Source of the DNA: Terrimesophilobacter sp044508495
GTDB taxonomy: Bacteria > Actinomycetota > Actinomycetes > Actinomycetales > Microbacteriaceae
Assembly (NCBI GenBank): GCA_044508495.1
Contig: JBIQHP010000019.1
Span: 1-25,306 of the forward strand
DNA: 25,306 nucleotides
Reading direction: 5' to 3'
The translations under genes and the position numbers were made by a program. Under the pieces are notes generated by a model, which was not told the origin of the DNA, did not search any database, and saw only the letters and a list, made by a program, of their open reading frames with translations. Shown here one piece after another: positions 16,133 to 23,770 of this stretch (position 1 is its first letter; each line of letters starts with the position of its first letter).

Positions 16133-18097
16133 ATGTCGCCGGCATCCATCGCGCGGGTGCTGATCGACTCTCCGCTGCCCCAGCTCGACCGCCTGTTCGA
16201 CTACCGGGTTCCCGGGGGGATGCTCCCGGATGCCGCACCGGGCGTGCGCGTGCGCGTCCCGCTGCGCTCGGCCGGCCGCATCGCCGAGGGCTACCTCGTC
16301 GAGCTCGTCGAGAGCGTCGACTACCAGGGAGTGCTGAGCGAGCTCGACGCCGTGGTCTCTCCCGTCCCCGTGCTCACCGAGCAGGTCTACGCGCTCGCCC
16401 GCCGCGTCGCGGATCGCGCGGCGGGGAGCGCGAGCGACATCCTCCGGCTCGCCATCCCCAAGCGCCAGGTGCGGATCGAGAAGGCCTGGCTCGCGGCAGG
16501 TTCGCCCGAGCCCTCGCCCTTCGACCCCGCGGCCGTGGCCGACTACGGGACCGCCGCGATCGACGAGGCGATCGGCGCGTCCCTCCGGCTCGCGGTGGAC
16601 GCCGTCCCGCAGGTCGCGGAGGCGGGCGGGCGCTGGATCGGCCACTGGGCGGTCACGCTCGCCGCGATCGCCTCGCGCGCGCTGCAGGCCGGATCGGTCA
16701 TCCTCGCCGTCCCCGACTATCGCGACCTCGACCAGCTCACGACCGCGCTCGAGGCGATCCTGCCCGCCGACCGCGTCGTGCGCCTCGACGCGCGGCAGTC
16801 GAACGCGGACCGCTACCGCGCCCACCTGGCCTGTCTCGACGGCGTGCCCCGGGTCATCGTCGGCAATCGTTCGGCGGTCTACGCGCCGGCCCGGAAGCTC
16901 GCGCTCATCGCCCTGTGGGACGACGGGGATCCGCTGCACGGCGAGCCGCTCAGCCCCTACGTCCACAGTCGCGACGTCGCGCTGCTGCGCCAGGAGCTCG
17001 AAGGCGGGGCGCTCGTCTTCCTGGGGCATGCTCGGACGGTCGAGGTCGAGAGGCTCGTCCAGCTCGGCTGGGTCGAGGCGCTCGCGCCCGCGAGGAGCTA
17101 TCTTCCGCGGGTCGTCCCCACCGCGCAGCAGCCCTCGGAGGATCGGCTCGCCGCTCAGGCGCGCATCCCGTCGAGCGCCTGGCGGGAGGCGAGGGCGGCG
17201 CTCGAGAACGGGCCCGTGCTCGTCCAGGTCGCGCGGCCCGGTTACGCGCCGCGGCTCCTGTGCGAGACCTGCCGGCAGGTCGCCCGCTGCGCGCGCTGCA
17301 GCGGACCGCTCGGCCTGAGGACCGCGCGATCGGCCCCGTCCTGCGCGTGGTGCGGCGCGATCGCGGCCGAATGGCGCTGCGCTCACTGCTCCGGCCGGAG
17401 CTATCGGCTCCAGGGCCAGGGGGCCACGAGAACCGCCGAGGACCTCGGGCGAGCGTTCCCCGGCGTTCCGGTCGTCGTCGCGGATGGGGAGCGTCCCGTG
17501 CTCGAGGTCGGTGCGAGGCCCGCGCTCGTCATCGCGACGCGCGGGGCGGAGCCGATCGCCGCCGGGGGCTACCGGGCCGTCCTGCTGCTCGACGGAGAGC
17601 GGATGCTCGCGCGGGAGAGCCTTCGAGTGGGCGAGGACTGCCTGCGTTGGTGGGCCAACGCGATCGCCCTCGCGGCGGTCGGCGCGCCGAGTGTGCTCGT
17701 CGGGGTCGGCGGCGCTCTCGCCGGCGCTCTCGCGACCTGGCAGCTCGCCGACTACGCGCGCTCCGAGCTCGCCGACCGTCGCAGGCTCCGGTTCCCTCCC
17801 GCGGTGCGCGTGGCGACCGTGACCGGCGACGCCGCATCGGTATCCCGGGCGACGGATGCCGTCGACACGATTCCCGGGGTGGACGTCCTCGGCCCGGTCG
17901 AGGCGGACGGCGGCGCGCTCCGGGCGATCGTCCGCCTCGACTACGCACAGGGAACCGTCGTGGCGAACGCGCTCCGGGCGGAGATCATCCGGAACGCGAC
18001 GACGCGCCGCAAGCGGGTCCCGGCCGGAGCCGCCCCGCCGCCACTGCCTACACTGAGAGTCCGGTTCGACGATCTCGAGCCCTTCGAGCAGGTGTGA
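16133..18097 (+). CDS. priA: PriA-like primosomal protein, helicase motifs lost
   Basis: Relative of replication restart protein PriA, 654 residues. The N-terminal DNA-binding domain (RVLIDSPLPQLDRLFDYRVP, then VRVRVPLRSAGRIAEGYLVEL) and the eight zinc cysteines (377, 380, 386, 389, 404, 407, 416, 419 as four CxxC pairs) are intact. The helicase core is not: where Walker A should be the sequence reads RALQAGSVILAVPDY, and the DEAH position reads ALWDDGDP (residues 261-267). This is the usual state of actinobacterial PriA, which databases flag as probably lacking helicase activity; it may still recognise forks and recruit partners. The C-terminal VRFPPAVRVATVTG-like domain is kept (here LRFPPAVRVATVTG). 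Its end uses the rare codons CCA, CCT, ACA, AGA, probably because of the fmt promoter. Confidence 0.93.
   Translation: MSPASIARVLIDSPLPQLDRLFDYRVPGGMLPDAAPGVRVRVPLRSAGRIAEGYLVELVESVDYQGVLSELDAVVSPVPVLTEQVYALARRVADRAAGSASDILRLAIPKRQVRIEKAWLAAGSPEPSPFDPAAVADYGTAAIDEAIGASLRLAVDAVPQVAEAGGRWIGHWAVTLAAIASRALQAGSVILAVPDYRDLDQLTTALEAILPADRVVRLDARQSNADRYRAHLACLDGVPRVIVGNRSAVYAPARKLALIALWDDGDPLHGEPLSPYVHSRDVALLRQELEGGALVFLGHARTVEVERLVQLGWVEALAPARSYLPRVVPTAQQPSEDRLAAQARIPSSAWREARAALENGPVLVQVARPGYAPRLLCETCRQVARCARCSGPLGLRTARSAPSCAWCGAIAAEWRCAHCSGRSYRLQGQGATRTAEDLGRAFPGVPVVVADGERPVLEVGARPALVIATRGAEPIAAGGYRAVLLLDGERMLARESLRVGEDCLRWWANAIALAAVGAPSVLVGVGGALAGALATWQLADYARSELADRRRLRFPPAVRVATVTGDAASVSRATDAVDTIPGVDVLGPVEADGGALRAIVRLDYAQGTVVANALRAEIIRNATTRRKRVPAGAAPPPLPTLRVRFDDLEPFEQV
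18049..18054 (+). promoter_or_regulatory. Putative -10 box TACACT for fmt inside priA
   Basis: TACACT fits TANNNT and sits in a cluster of codons that are otherwise nearly unused here (CCA, CCT, ACA, AGA). Transcription would start near 18061, giving a ~48-base leader with the GAGGAG ribosome-binding site of fmt. A -35 is not clear. Confidence 0.45.
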
Positions 18098-18108
18098 GGA
18101 GCGAGCGG

Positions 18109-19023
18109 GTGCGCATCATCTTCGCGGGGAGCCCCGCCGCCGCGGTTCCGAGCCTGCGGGCGGTGGCCGCGAGCGGGCACGAGCTCGTCGCCGTGCTCAC
18201 GCGCGAGGACTCGCCGTTCGGCCGCAAGCGCGTGCTGACACCCACGCCCGTCGCCCGGGCCGCCGAGGAGCTGAGCCTTCCGGTCGTCAAGGCTGACCGG
18301 CTCGGCCCGGTGGCCACGGAGCTCTCCGCGCTCGACGCCGACCTGGGAGTCATCGTCGCCTACGGAGGCCTCGTGCGCGAGCCGCTGCTCTCGGCGCCGA
18401 GGCACGGCTGGATCAACCTGCACTTCTCCCTGCTGCCGCGCTGGCGCGGCGCGGCCCCCGTGCAGCGGGCGATCATGGCCGGCGACGACGTCACCGGGGC
18501 GAGCGTCTTCCAGCTCGTCGAGGAGCTCGACGCCGGGCCGGTCTACGGGAGGCTCACCCAGTCGATCGGGCGCAACGAGACGGCCGGACATCTGCTCGAC
18601 TCCCTCGCGGAGGCCGGAGCCGGGCTCCTCACCGGAGTGGTCGACGCGATCGCGGAGGGCACGGCCCGTGCCGAGGGTCAGGTGGGCGAGGCGACGCTCG
18701 CGCCCAAGCTCGCGATCGAGGACGGCCGGATCGACTGGAGCACGACGGCCGATGCCGTCGATCGCCGCATCCGGGGCACGACGCCCGAGCCCGGCGCGTT
18801 CACGACGGTCGACGGCGTCCGCCTCAAGGTCCTCGACGCGAGGATCGCCCGCGATCGCCCTCCGCTGCCGCCCGGCAGGCTGGGCTTCGACGACGGGGTC
18901 CTCGTCGGAACCGGAACCGCTCCCGTCGAGCTCGTCACCGTCCAGCCCGCGGGGAGGAGGCCGATGCCCGCAGCCGACTGGTGGCGCGGCCGCCCGCGGT
19001 CGGCCGGGGTCGCGGCCGAATGA
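18109..19023 (+). CDS. fmt: Methionyl-tRNA formyltransferase
   Basis: Formylates the initiator Met-tRNA using 10-formyltetrahydrofolate. The 304 residues are typical. Catalytic residues are visible in WINLHFSLLPRWRGAAPVQ (Asn103, His105) and Asp141 in EELDAGPVY; the N-terminus RIIFAGSPAAAVPSL is the normal family start, although the loop usually reads GTPEFAVPSL. The C-terminal OB-like tRNA-binding domain starts about residue 205 (APKLAIEDGRIDW). GTG 18109 is favoured by the GAGGAG Shine-Dalgarno at 18096-18101, 7 bases upstream, which overlaps the priA stop. The stop overlaps the rsmB ATG as ATGA, the common fmt-rsmB coupling. Confidence 0.96.
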   Translation: MRIIFAGSPAAAVPSLRAVAASGHELVAVLTREDSPFGRKRVLTPTPVARAAEELSLPVVKADRLGPVATELSALDADLGVIVAYGGLVREPLLSAPRHGWINLHFSLLPRWRGAAPVQRAIMAGDDVTGASVFQLVEELDAGPVYGRLTQSIGRNETAGHLLDSLAEAGAGLLTGVVDAIAEGTARAEGQVGEATLAPKLAIEDGRIDWSTTADAVDRRIRGTTPEPGAFTTVDGVRLKVLDARIARDRPPLPPGRLGFDDGVLVGTGTAPVELVTVQPAGRRPMPAADWWRGRPRSAGVAAE

Positions 19024-20381
19024 GGGTGCAGCCGGCGCGTCGCGTCGCCTACGAGGTCGTGAGGGCGGTCTCCGAGTCCGACGCCTACGCCAATCTGCTG
19101 CTCCCGGTCAAGCTCGAACGGGCGCGGCTCGCGGGGCCGGATGCCGCCCTCGCGACGGAGCTCGCCTACGGCACGCTGCGCCGGCGCGGCTACTACGACA
19201 GCGTCATCGAGGAGGCCGCTGGGCGCCCCATCGCGCAGCTCGACGCCCCGATCCTCGACGTGCTCAGGCTCGCGGTGCACCAGCTGCTGTCCCTGCGCGT
19301 CGCGCAGCACGCCGCGGTTGACGAGGCGGTGTCCCTCGCACGCGAGGTGGGATCGCGTTCGGCGACCGGATTCGTCAACGGCGTCCTGCGCACGGTCGCC
19401 CGCACGAGCCCGGAGGAGTGGCGCTCGAGGGTCGTCGGCGAGGCGAGGACCGAGGACGACCGTCTGGCGGCCGAGCACGCGCATCCACTCTGGATCGTGC
19501 GCGCCTTCCGCGCGGCGCTCGCGGCGGAGGGACGCGAGGACGAGCTCGCCGAGCTCCTCGAGGCCGACAACCGCGCACCACGGGTGAGCCTCGTGGCGCT
19601 CCCGGGACTGGCGGAGGCCGGGGAGCTCCCGGGCGGCGTGCCCGGCGCGTACTCCCCGTTCGCCGTCACGAGCGAGGGCGGAGACCCCTCCAGGTGGGCG
19701 GCGGTGCGCGAGGGTCGGGCGCGGGTACAGGACGAGGGCTCCCAGCTCGCCGCACTCGCGCTCAGTCGGGCCAGGCCGGTCGGGGCGGGGGAGCGCTGGC
19801 TCGACCTGTGCGCGGGTCCGGGAGGCAAGGCCGCGCTTCTCGCGGCGGAGGCGCTCGCCGGCGGGGCCGTCCTCGTGGCGAACGAGATCGTCCCGGCGAG
19901 GGCGCGGCTCGTGCGCCAGGCCCTCGCCGCCTTCGAGAATCCGCCGCAGGTGCTCGTGCAGGACGGCAGGGAGTTCGGGGACCGCTTCGCCGGGCAGTTC
20001 GACCGCATCCTGCTCGACGCGCCATGCACGGGGCTCGGCGCGCTGAGACGGCGCCCCGAGGCGCGCTGGCGCAAGCAGCCGAAGGACGTGCCGGAGCTCA
20101 CGGCGCTACAGGTCGAGCTCGTCGACTCGGCCGCGAAGGCGCTGCGGCCGGGCGGCATCCTCGCCTACGTCACGTGCTCGCCGCATCTCGCCGAGACGCG
20201 CGTCGTCGTCGCGCACGCGATCGAGCGCTGCGGGCTCTCCGCGATCGACGCCCGGGAAGCGCTCGAGTCGGTCGCCGCGACGCCGCTCGGCCTCGGCGAC
20301 GCGCTCCAGGCGCAGCTGTGGCCGCACCGGCAGGGGACCGACGCGATGTTCATCGCGCTCCTCGAGAGACCCGGCAAGTAG
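19020..20381 (+). CDS. rsmB: 16S rRNA (cytosine-967-C5) methyltransferase RsmB
   Basis: Methylates C967 of 16S rRNA from SAM (also called Sun or Fmu). Residues ~1-135 are a NusB-like RNA-binding domain (RVAYEVVRAV, LATELAYGTLRRRGYYD, ATGFVNGVLRTVAR). The C-terminal methyltransferase domain has LDLCAGPGGKAALLA (SAM motif I), LLDAPCTGLGALRRRPEARW with Cys336 and VTCSPHLAETR with the catalytic Cys386, the paired cysteines of m5C RNA methyltransferases. Length 453 is normal. The start overlaps the fmt stop. The stop TAG (20379-20381) is at the same time the first half of the TAGGCT -10 box before rpe. Confidence 0.95.
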   Translation: MRVQPARRVAYEVVRAVSESDAYANLLLPVKLERARLAGPDAALATELAYGTLRRRGYYDSVIEEAAGRPIAQLDAPILDVLRLAVHQLLSLRVAQHAAVDEAVSLAREVGSRSATGFVNGVLRTVARTSPEEWRSRVVGEARTEDDRLAAEHAHPLWIVRAFRAALAAEGREDELAELLEADNRAPRVSLVALPGLAEAGELPGGVPGAYSPFAVTSEGGDPSRWAAVREGRARVQDEGSQLAALALSRARPVGAGERWLDLCAGPGGKAALLAAEALAGGAVLVANEIVPARARLVRQALAAFENPPQVLVQDGREFGDRFAGQFDRILLDAPCTGLGALRRRPEARWRKQPKDVPELTALQVELVDSAAKALRPGGILAYVTCSPHLAETRVVVAHAIERCGLSAIDAREALESVAATPLGLGDALQAQLWPHRQGTDAMFIALLERPGK

Positions 20382-20384
20382 GCT
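20379..20384 (+). promoter_or_regulatory. Putative -10 box TAGGCT for leaderless rpe
   Basis: TAGGCT fits TANNNT and is followed by 6 bases and the rpe ATG at 20391, so the mRNA would start at or next to the start codon; no Shine-Dalgarno fits in the 9-base gap. The rsmB stop codon forms its first three bases. Confidence 0.5.
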
Positions 20385-20390
20385 GGCGGC

Positions 20391-21053
20391 ATGCCGGTCC
20401 GCATCAACCCCAGCATCCTCTCGGCCGACTTCGTGAACCTCGAGCGCGACGTGGCGCGCATCGCTTCCGCCGATCTCGTGCACGTCGACGTCATGGACAA
20501 CCACTTCGTGCCGAACCTGACCTTCGGGCCGCAGATGGTCTCCCGGATCCAGGACGTCTCGCCCATCCCGCTCGACGTGCACCTCATGATCGACGAGCCG
20601 GACCGCTGGGCCCCGGGTTACGCCGAGCTCGGCGTCTTCTCGGTGACCTTCCACGCCGAGCCGGCGGCCGATGTCGTCCGCCTGGCGCGGCGACTGCGCG
20701 AGATCGGCGCTCGTGCGGGCCTCGCGGTGAAGCCCGGGACTCCCGTCGAGCCGTACCTCGAGCTCCTCCCCGAGTTCGACCAGGTGCTCGTCATGACGGT
20801 GGAGCCGGGGTTCGGCGGGCAGAGCTTCATCGAGTCGGTCATGCCGAAGCTCACGGCGATCTCGGATGCCGTGGGCCGGCTCGGCCTCGACGTCTGGCTG
20901 CAGGTCGACGGCGGGGTCGACGAGCGGACGATCGCGATCGCCGCCGAGGCGGGAGCCGACACCTTCGTCGCGGGCTCGAGCGTCTACAACGCGGGGGACC
21001 CGGCCGAGAACATCGCGCTCCTGCGCGCCGCCGCCGAGCGTCACGTCCACTGA
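20391..21053 (+). CDS. rpe: Ribulose-phosphate 3-epimerase
   Basis: Interconverts ribulose 5-phosphate and xylulose 5-phosphate in the pentose phosphate pathway; a metal-dependent TIM barrel. The 220 residues show the family landmarks: INPSILSADF with Ser9, LVHVDVMDNHFVPNLTFGP with the metal ligands and catalytic Asp (residues 31-47), LDVHLMIDEP with His64, MTVEPGFGGQSFI, the second catalytic Asp in LQVDGGVDE, and AGSSVYNAGDP for phosphate binding. It begins 9 bases after rsmB, the same fmt-rsmB-rpe order as in mycobacteria. It supplies pentose phosphates that end up as PRPP for the pyr, his and trp pathways, though that link is only contextual. Confidence 0.96.
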   Translation: MPVRINPSILSADFVNLERDVARIASADLVHVDVMDNHFVPNLTFGPQMVSRIQDVSPIPLDVHLMIDEPDRWAPGYAELGVFSVTFHAEPAADVVRLARRLREIGARAGLAVKPGTPVEPYLELLPEFDQVLVMTVEPGFGGQSFIESVMPKLTAISDAVGRLGLDVWLQVDGGVDERTIAIAAEAGADTFVAGSSVYNAGDPAENIALLRAAAERHVH

Positions 21054-21058
21054 CCTGC

Positions 21059-21064
21059 TTTGAT
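21059..21064 (+). promoter_or_regulatory. Weak -10-like TTTGAT before the FKBP gene
   Basis: The only A+T-rich patch in the 17-base gap, 6 bases before the ATG at 21071, the same spacing as the other leaderless candidates. It lacks the conserved A at position 2, so support is weak; readthrough from rpe is as likely. Confidence 0.25.
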
Positions 21065-21070
21065 GGACCG

Positions 21071-21445
21071 ATGAGCGGATTCAACAGGACCAAGCCGGAG
21101 ATCGACTTCTACGAGGGCGAGCCCCCCGAGGTGCTCGTGACGAAGGACCTCGAGGTCGGGACGGGCGCGGAGGCGACCCCCGGCGCGACGGTCGAGGTGC
21201 ACTACCTCGGCGTGGACCTCGAGACGGGGGAGGAGTTCGACTCGAGCTGGAGCCGCGGGGAGTCGATCGAGTTCCCGCTGCGCGGCCTCATCGCCGGCTG
21301 GCAGGAGGGCATCCCCGGCATGCGGGTCGGAGGCCGCCGTGAGCTCGTGATCCCTCCGCACCTCGCCTACGGGCCGGCCGGCGGTGGCCACGCCCTCTCG
21401 GGGCGCACGCTCATCTTCGTCATCGACCTGCTGGGCGTTGCGTAG
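21071..21445 (+). CDS. FKBP-type peptidyl-prolyl cis-trans isomerase
   Basis: Catalyses cis-trans isomerisation of prolyl bonds and may act as a small chaperone. The 124 residues are essentially one FKBP domain: VEVHYLGVDLETGEEFDSSW, IEFPLRGLIAGWQEGIPGMR, the pocket sequence GGRRELVIPPHLAYGPAG and LIFVIDLLGV. The central aromatic and Asp (YLG, EFDSSW) and the Ile-Pro-Pro-His-Leu-Ala-Tyr-Gly loop are conserved. No signal peptide or lipobox, so cytosolic. It lies alone between rpe and the his genes; nothing suggests a specific client. The ATG is the only sensible start, and an out-of-frame ATG lies 8 bases upstream. Confidence 0.93.
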   Translation: MSGFNRTKPEIDFYEGEPPEVLVTKDLEVGTGAEATPGATVEVHYLGVDLETGEEFDSSWSRGESIEFPLRGLIAGWQEGIPGMRVGGRRELVIPPHLAYGPAGGGHALSGRTLIFVIDLLGVA

Positions 21446-21463
21446 CGGAGGTTTCACAGCGGG

Positions 21464-21469
21464 TAGCCT
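21464..21469 (+). promoter_or_regulatory. Putative -10 box TAGCCT for leaderless hisE
   Basis: TAGCCT (TANNNT) lies in the 31-base FKBP-hisE gap, 7 bases before the hisE GTG, fitting transcription starting at the G of the start codon. GGAGG at 21447-21451 is too far upstream to be the Shine-Dalgarno. This would be the main promoter of the his-trpE block. Confidence 0.5.
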
Positions 21470-21476
21470 TGAGCGC

Positions 21477-21740
21477 GTGAAGACCTTCGACGAGCTGTTC
21501 TCCGAGCTGAGCGAGAAGGCCGCGACCCGGCCCGCCGGCTCCGGAACGGTCGAGCGCCTCGACGCCGGAGTGCACTCGATCGGCAAGAAGCTCGTCGAGG
21601 AGGCCGCGGAGTCCTGGATGGCCGCCGAGCACGAGAGCGCCGACCGCACGGCGGAGGAGCTCTCCCAGCTGCTCTACCACGTGCAGGTGCTCATGCTCGC
21701 CAAGGGCCTCACGACCGCCGATGTCTACCGACATCTCTGA
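21477..21740 (+). CDS. hisE: Phosphoribosyl-ATP pyrophosphatase
   Basis: Second histidine step: hydrolyses phosphoribosyl-ATP to phosphoribosyl-AMP and pyrophosphate. The 87-residue helical protein belongs to the MazG-like all-alpha superfamily; the metal-binding GKKLVEEAAESWMAA with its Glu cluster and the later AEELSQLLYHVQVLM are visible. GTG 21477 gives the typical VKTFDELFSEL start and sits 7 bases after a -10-like box, so it is probably a leaderless GTG gene. The hisE-hisG pair is separate from hisI, whereas in enterobacteria HisI and HisE are one protein. A 73-base gap with no clear signal separates it from hisG. Confidence 0.94.
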   Translation: MKTFDELFSELSEKAATRPAGSGTVERLDAGVHSIGKKLVEEAAESWMAAEHESADRTAEELSQLLYHVQVLMLAKGLTTADVYRHL

Positions 21741-21813
21741 ACGCCGCCTCCGCCTCCGAACGTCCATGCCGACGCCGCGCTGAACGACCAGCCGGCGAGT
21801 GAAGAGAACCAGC

Positions 21814-22653
21814 ATGCTCAGAATCGCCGTCCCCAACAAGGGGATGCTCGCCGACACCGCGATCCAGATGCTCTCGGAGGCCGGCTACGTCATCCGGCGC
21901 GACCCCAAGGAGCTCATCGTCTTCGACCCGGCGAACGACGTCGAGTTCTTCTACCTGCGCCCCCGCGACATCGCGACCTACGTCGGGTCGGGAGCGCTCG
22001 ACGTGGGGATCACCGGCCGCGACCTGCTCCTCGACTCCGGATCGGGCGCGACCGAGATCGTCGGCCTCGACTTCGGGGAGTCGACCTTCCGGTTCGCCGG
22101 ACCGGCCGGACGATTCTCGGCTCTCGCCGACCTCCGCGGCGTCCGCGTGGCCACGAGCTACCCGGGTCTCGTGGGCGCCTATCTCGAGCGCGAGGGCGTC
22201 GCCGCGGAGCTCGTCGCACTCGACGGCGCGGTCGAGTCGGCGGTGCGCCTGGGGGTCGCGGATGCCGTCGCCGACGTCGTCTCGACCGGAACGACCCTGC
22301 GTCAGCAGGGGCTCGAGGTCTTCGGCCCGGTCATCCTCGAGTCGACGGCCGTGCTCGTGAGCTCGGGAGCCGAGCTCTCCGGCCTTCCGACGTTCCAGCG
22401 CCGCATCCAGGGTGTTCTCGTCGCCCGGCAGTACGTGCTCATGGACTACGACCTTCCCGCCTCCCTCGTCGAGGCGGCCTCGAGGATCACGCCCGGCCTC
22501 GAGTCCCCGACCATCTCGCCCCTGCGCGACGCCGAGTGGGTCGCCGTCCGCGTCATGGTCCCGCGGGCGCGGATGAACGCGATCATGGACGAGCTCTACG
22601 AGCTCGGGGCGCGCGCGATCCTGGTCAGCTCCATCCACGCGGCGCGCATCTGA
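21814..22653 (+). CDS. hisG: ATP phosphoribosyltransferase, long form
   Basis: First and feedback-controlled step of histidine synthesis, joining ATP and PRPP. The 279 residues are the long, hexameric form: catalytic domain from LRIAVPNKGMLAD through DVGITGRDLL to the PRPP loop ADVVSTGTTLRQQGL, and a C-terminal ACT-like regulatory domain from about residue 205 ending in WVAVRVMVPRARMNAIMDEL, where histidine inhibits. I prefer ATG 21814 as it gives the standard MLRIAVPNKG; an in-frame GTG at 21799 would add five residues. The upstream GAAGAG is a mediocre ribosome-binding site. No separate hisZ is needed for this form. Confidence 0.95.
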   Translation: MLRIAVPNKGMLADTAIQMLSEAGYVIRRDPKELIVFDPANDVEFFYLRPRDIATYVGSGALDVGITGRDLLLDSGSGATEIVGLDFGESTFRFAGPAGRFSALADLRGVRVATSYPGLVGAYLEREGVAAELVALDGAVESAVRLGVADAVADVVSTGTTLRQQGLEVFGPVILESTAVLVSSGAELSGLPTFQRRIQGVLVARQYVLMDYDLPASLVEAASRITPGLESPTISPLRDAEWVAVRVMVPRARMNAIMDELYELGARAILVSSIHAARI

Positions 22654-22667
22654 GAGGGGGATCCGAC

Positions 22668-23432
22668 ATGACGGTCGCGGTACGGGTCATCCCCTGCCTG
22701 GACGTCGCGGAGGGGAGGGTCGTCAAGGGAGTCAACTTCCTCGACCTCCGCGACGCGGGGGATCCGGTCGAGCTCTCCCGCCGCTACTACGAACAGGGCG
22801 CCGACGAGCTCACCTTCCTCGACGTGACCGCGACGGTCGACGGCCGGGCCACGACCCTCGAGCTCGTGACGCGCACGGCCGAGCAGGTCTTCATCCCGCT
22901 CACGGTCGGAGGCGGCATCCGGAGCGCGGAGGACGTCGCCCGGCTGCTGGGCGCCGGCGCCGACAAGGTGGGCGTCAACAGCGCCGCGATCGCGCGCCCC
23001 GCCCTCCTCGACGAGATCGCCGACCGCTTCGGCGCCCAGGTGCTCGTGCTCTCGCTCGACGTCAGGCGTGCGGGCGGGCGGTTCGTCGTCACGACGCACG
23101 GCGGGCGCACCGAGACCGGCCTCGACGCGCTCGACTGGGCGAGCGAGGCGATCGACCGGGGAGCGGGCGAGCTGCTCGTCAACTCGATCGACGCCGACGG
23201 CACGAAGACAGGTTTCGACCTCGAGCTCGTCGCCGCCATGCGGGAGCTCAGCAGCGTGCCCGTGATCGCCTCCGGCGGGGCGGGGGCGCTCGAGCACTTC
23301 GCCCCCGCGGTGCGCGCCGGGGCGGATGCGGTGCTCGCGGCCTCGGTGTTCCACAATGGAGAGCTCACGGTCGGCGAAATCAAGGACGCGCTGGCCGCCC
23401 AGGGCATCGTGGTGAGGGAGGCGAGGCGATGA
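22668..23432 (+). CDS. hisF: Imidazole glycerol phosphate synthase, cyclase subunit
   Basis: With the glutaminase HisH (not in the window) it makes imidazole glycerol phosphate and AICAR. The 254-residue TIM barrel has the catalytic aspartates at Asp12 (VRVIPCLDVAEGRVVKG) and Asp131 (LSLDVRR), phosphate loops VGGGIRSAEDV and ASGGAGALEHF, and the conserved LLVNSIDADGTKTGFD. AGGGGG 22655-22660 lies 7 bases before ATG 22668, a good ribosome-binding site, and ATG gives the usual N-terminus. hisA, the sequence relative normally near hisF, is absent here. Its stop overlaps the hisI start as ATGA. Confidence 0.96.
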   Translation: MTVAVRVIPCLDVAEGRVVKGVNFLDLRDAGDPVELSRRYYEQGADELTFLDVTATVDGRATTLELVTRTAEQVFIPLTVGGGIRSAEDVARLLGAGADKVGVNSAAIARPALLDEIADRFGAQVLVLSLDVRRAGGRFVVTTHGGRTETGLDALDWASEAIDRGAGELLVNSIDADGTKTGFDLELVAAMRELSSVPVIASGGAGALEHFAPAVRAGADAVLAASVFHNGELTVGEIKDALAAQGIVVREARR

Positions 23433-23770
23433 CACCCCAGGAGATCGAGTCGGTCGTTGGCAGGGCCGCGTTCGACGCGGCCGGGCTGCTGCCCGCGATC
23501 GTGCAGGAGGACGGGTCGCGCGAGGTGCTCATGCTCGCCTGGATGGACGCCGAGGCGCTCCGGCGCACGCTCTCCGAGGGCGTCGTGACCTTCTGGTCCC
23601 GGTCCCGGAAGGAGTACTGGCGCAAGGGCGACACCTCGGGCAACCGGCTCGCGCTGCTGACCGCCGCCCTCGACTGCGATGCGGATGCCCTGCTCGTGAC
23701 GGTCGAGCCGGTCGCCGCCGCCTGCCACACCGGCGCGCACTCCTGCTTCGAGGCGGAGCCTGCCGCATGA
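23429..23770 (+). CDS. hisI: Phosphoribosyl-AMP cyclohydrolase
   Basis: Third histidine step, opening the adenine ring of phosphoribosyl-AMP. The 113 residues match single-domain HisI without a fused HisE. The metal motifs are intact: LDCDADALL (Asp82, Cys83, Asp84, Asp86) and ACHTGAHSCF with Cys99, His100 and Cys106, where three cysteines bind zinc. Upstream, VLMLAWMDAEAL and TFWSRSRKEYWRKGDTSGN are family hallmarks. Both ends overlap neighbours as ATGA (hisF and trpE), so histidine and tryptophan synthesis genes are translated in one coupled stretch. Confidence 0.96.
   Translation: MTPQEIESVVGRAAFDAAGLLPAIVQEDGSREVLMLAWMDAEALRRTLSEGVVTFWSRSRKEYWRKGDTSGNRLALLTAALDCDADALLVTVEPVAAACHTGAHSCFEAEPAA

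Noticed and set aside
21741..21813. Small gene, terminator or promoter in the hisE-hisG gap
   Set aside because: The 73 bases contain no convincing start with ribosome-binding site, no stem followed by T-run and no TANNNT at a useful distance; it appears to be plain spacer.
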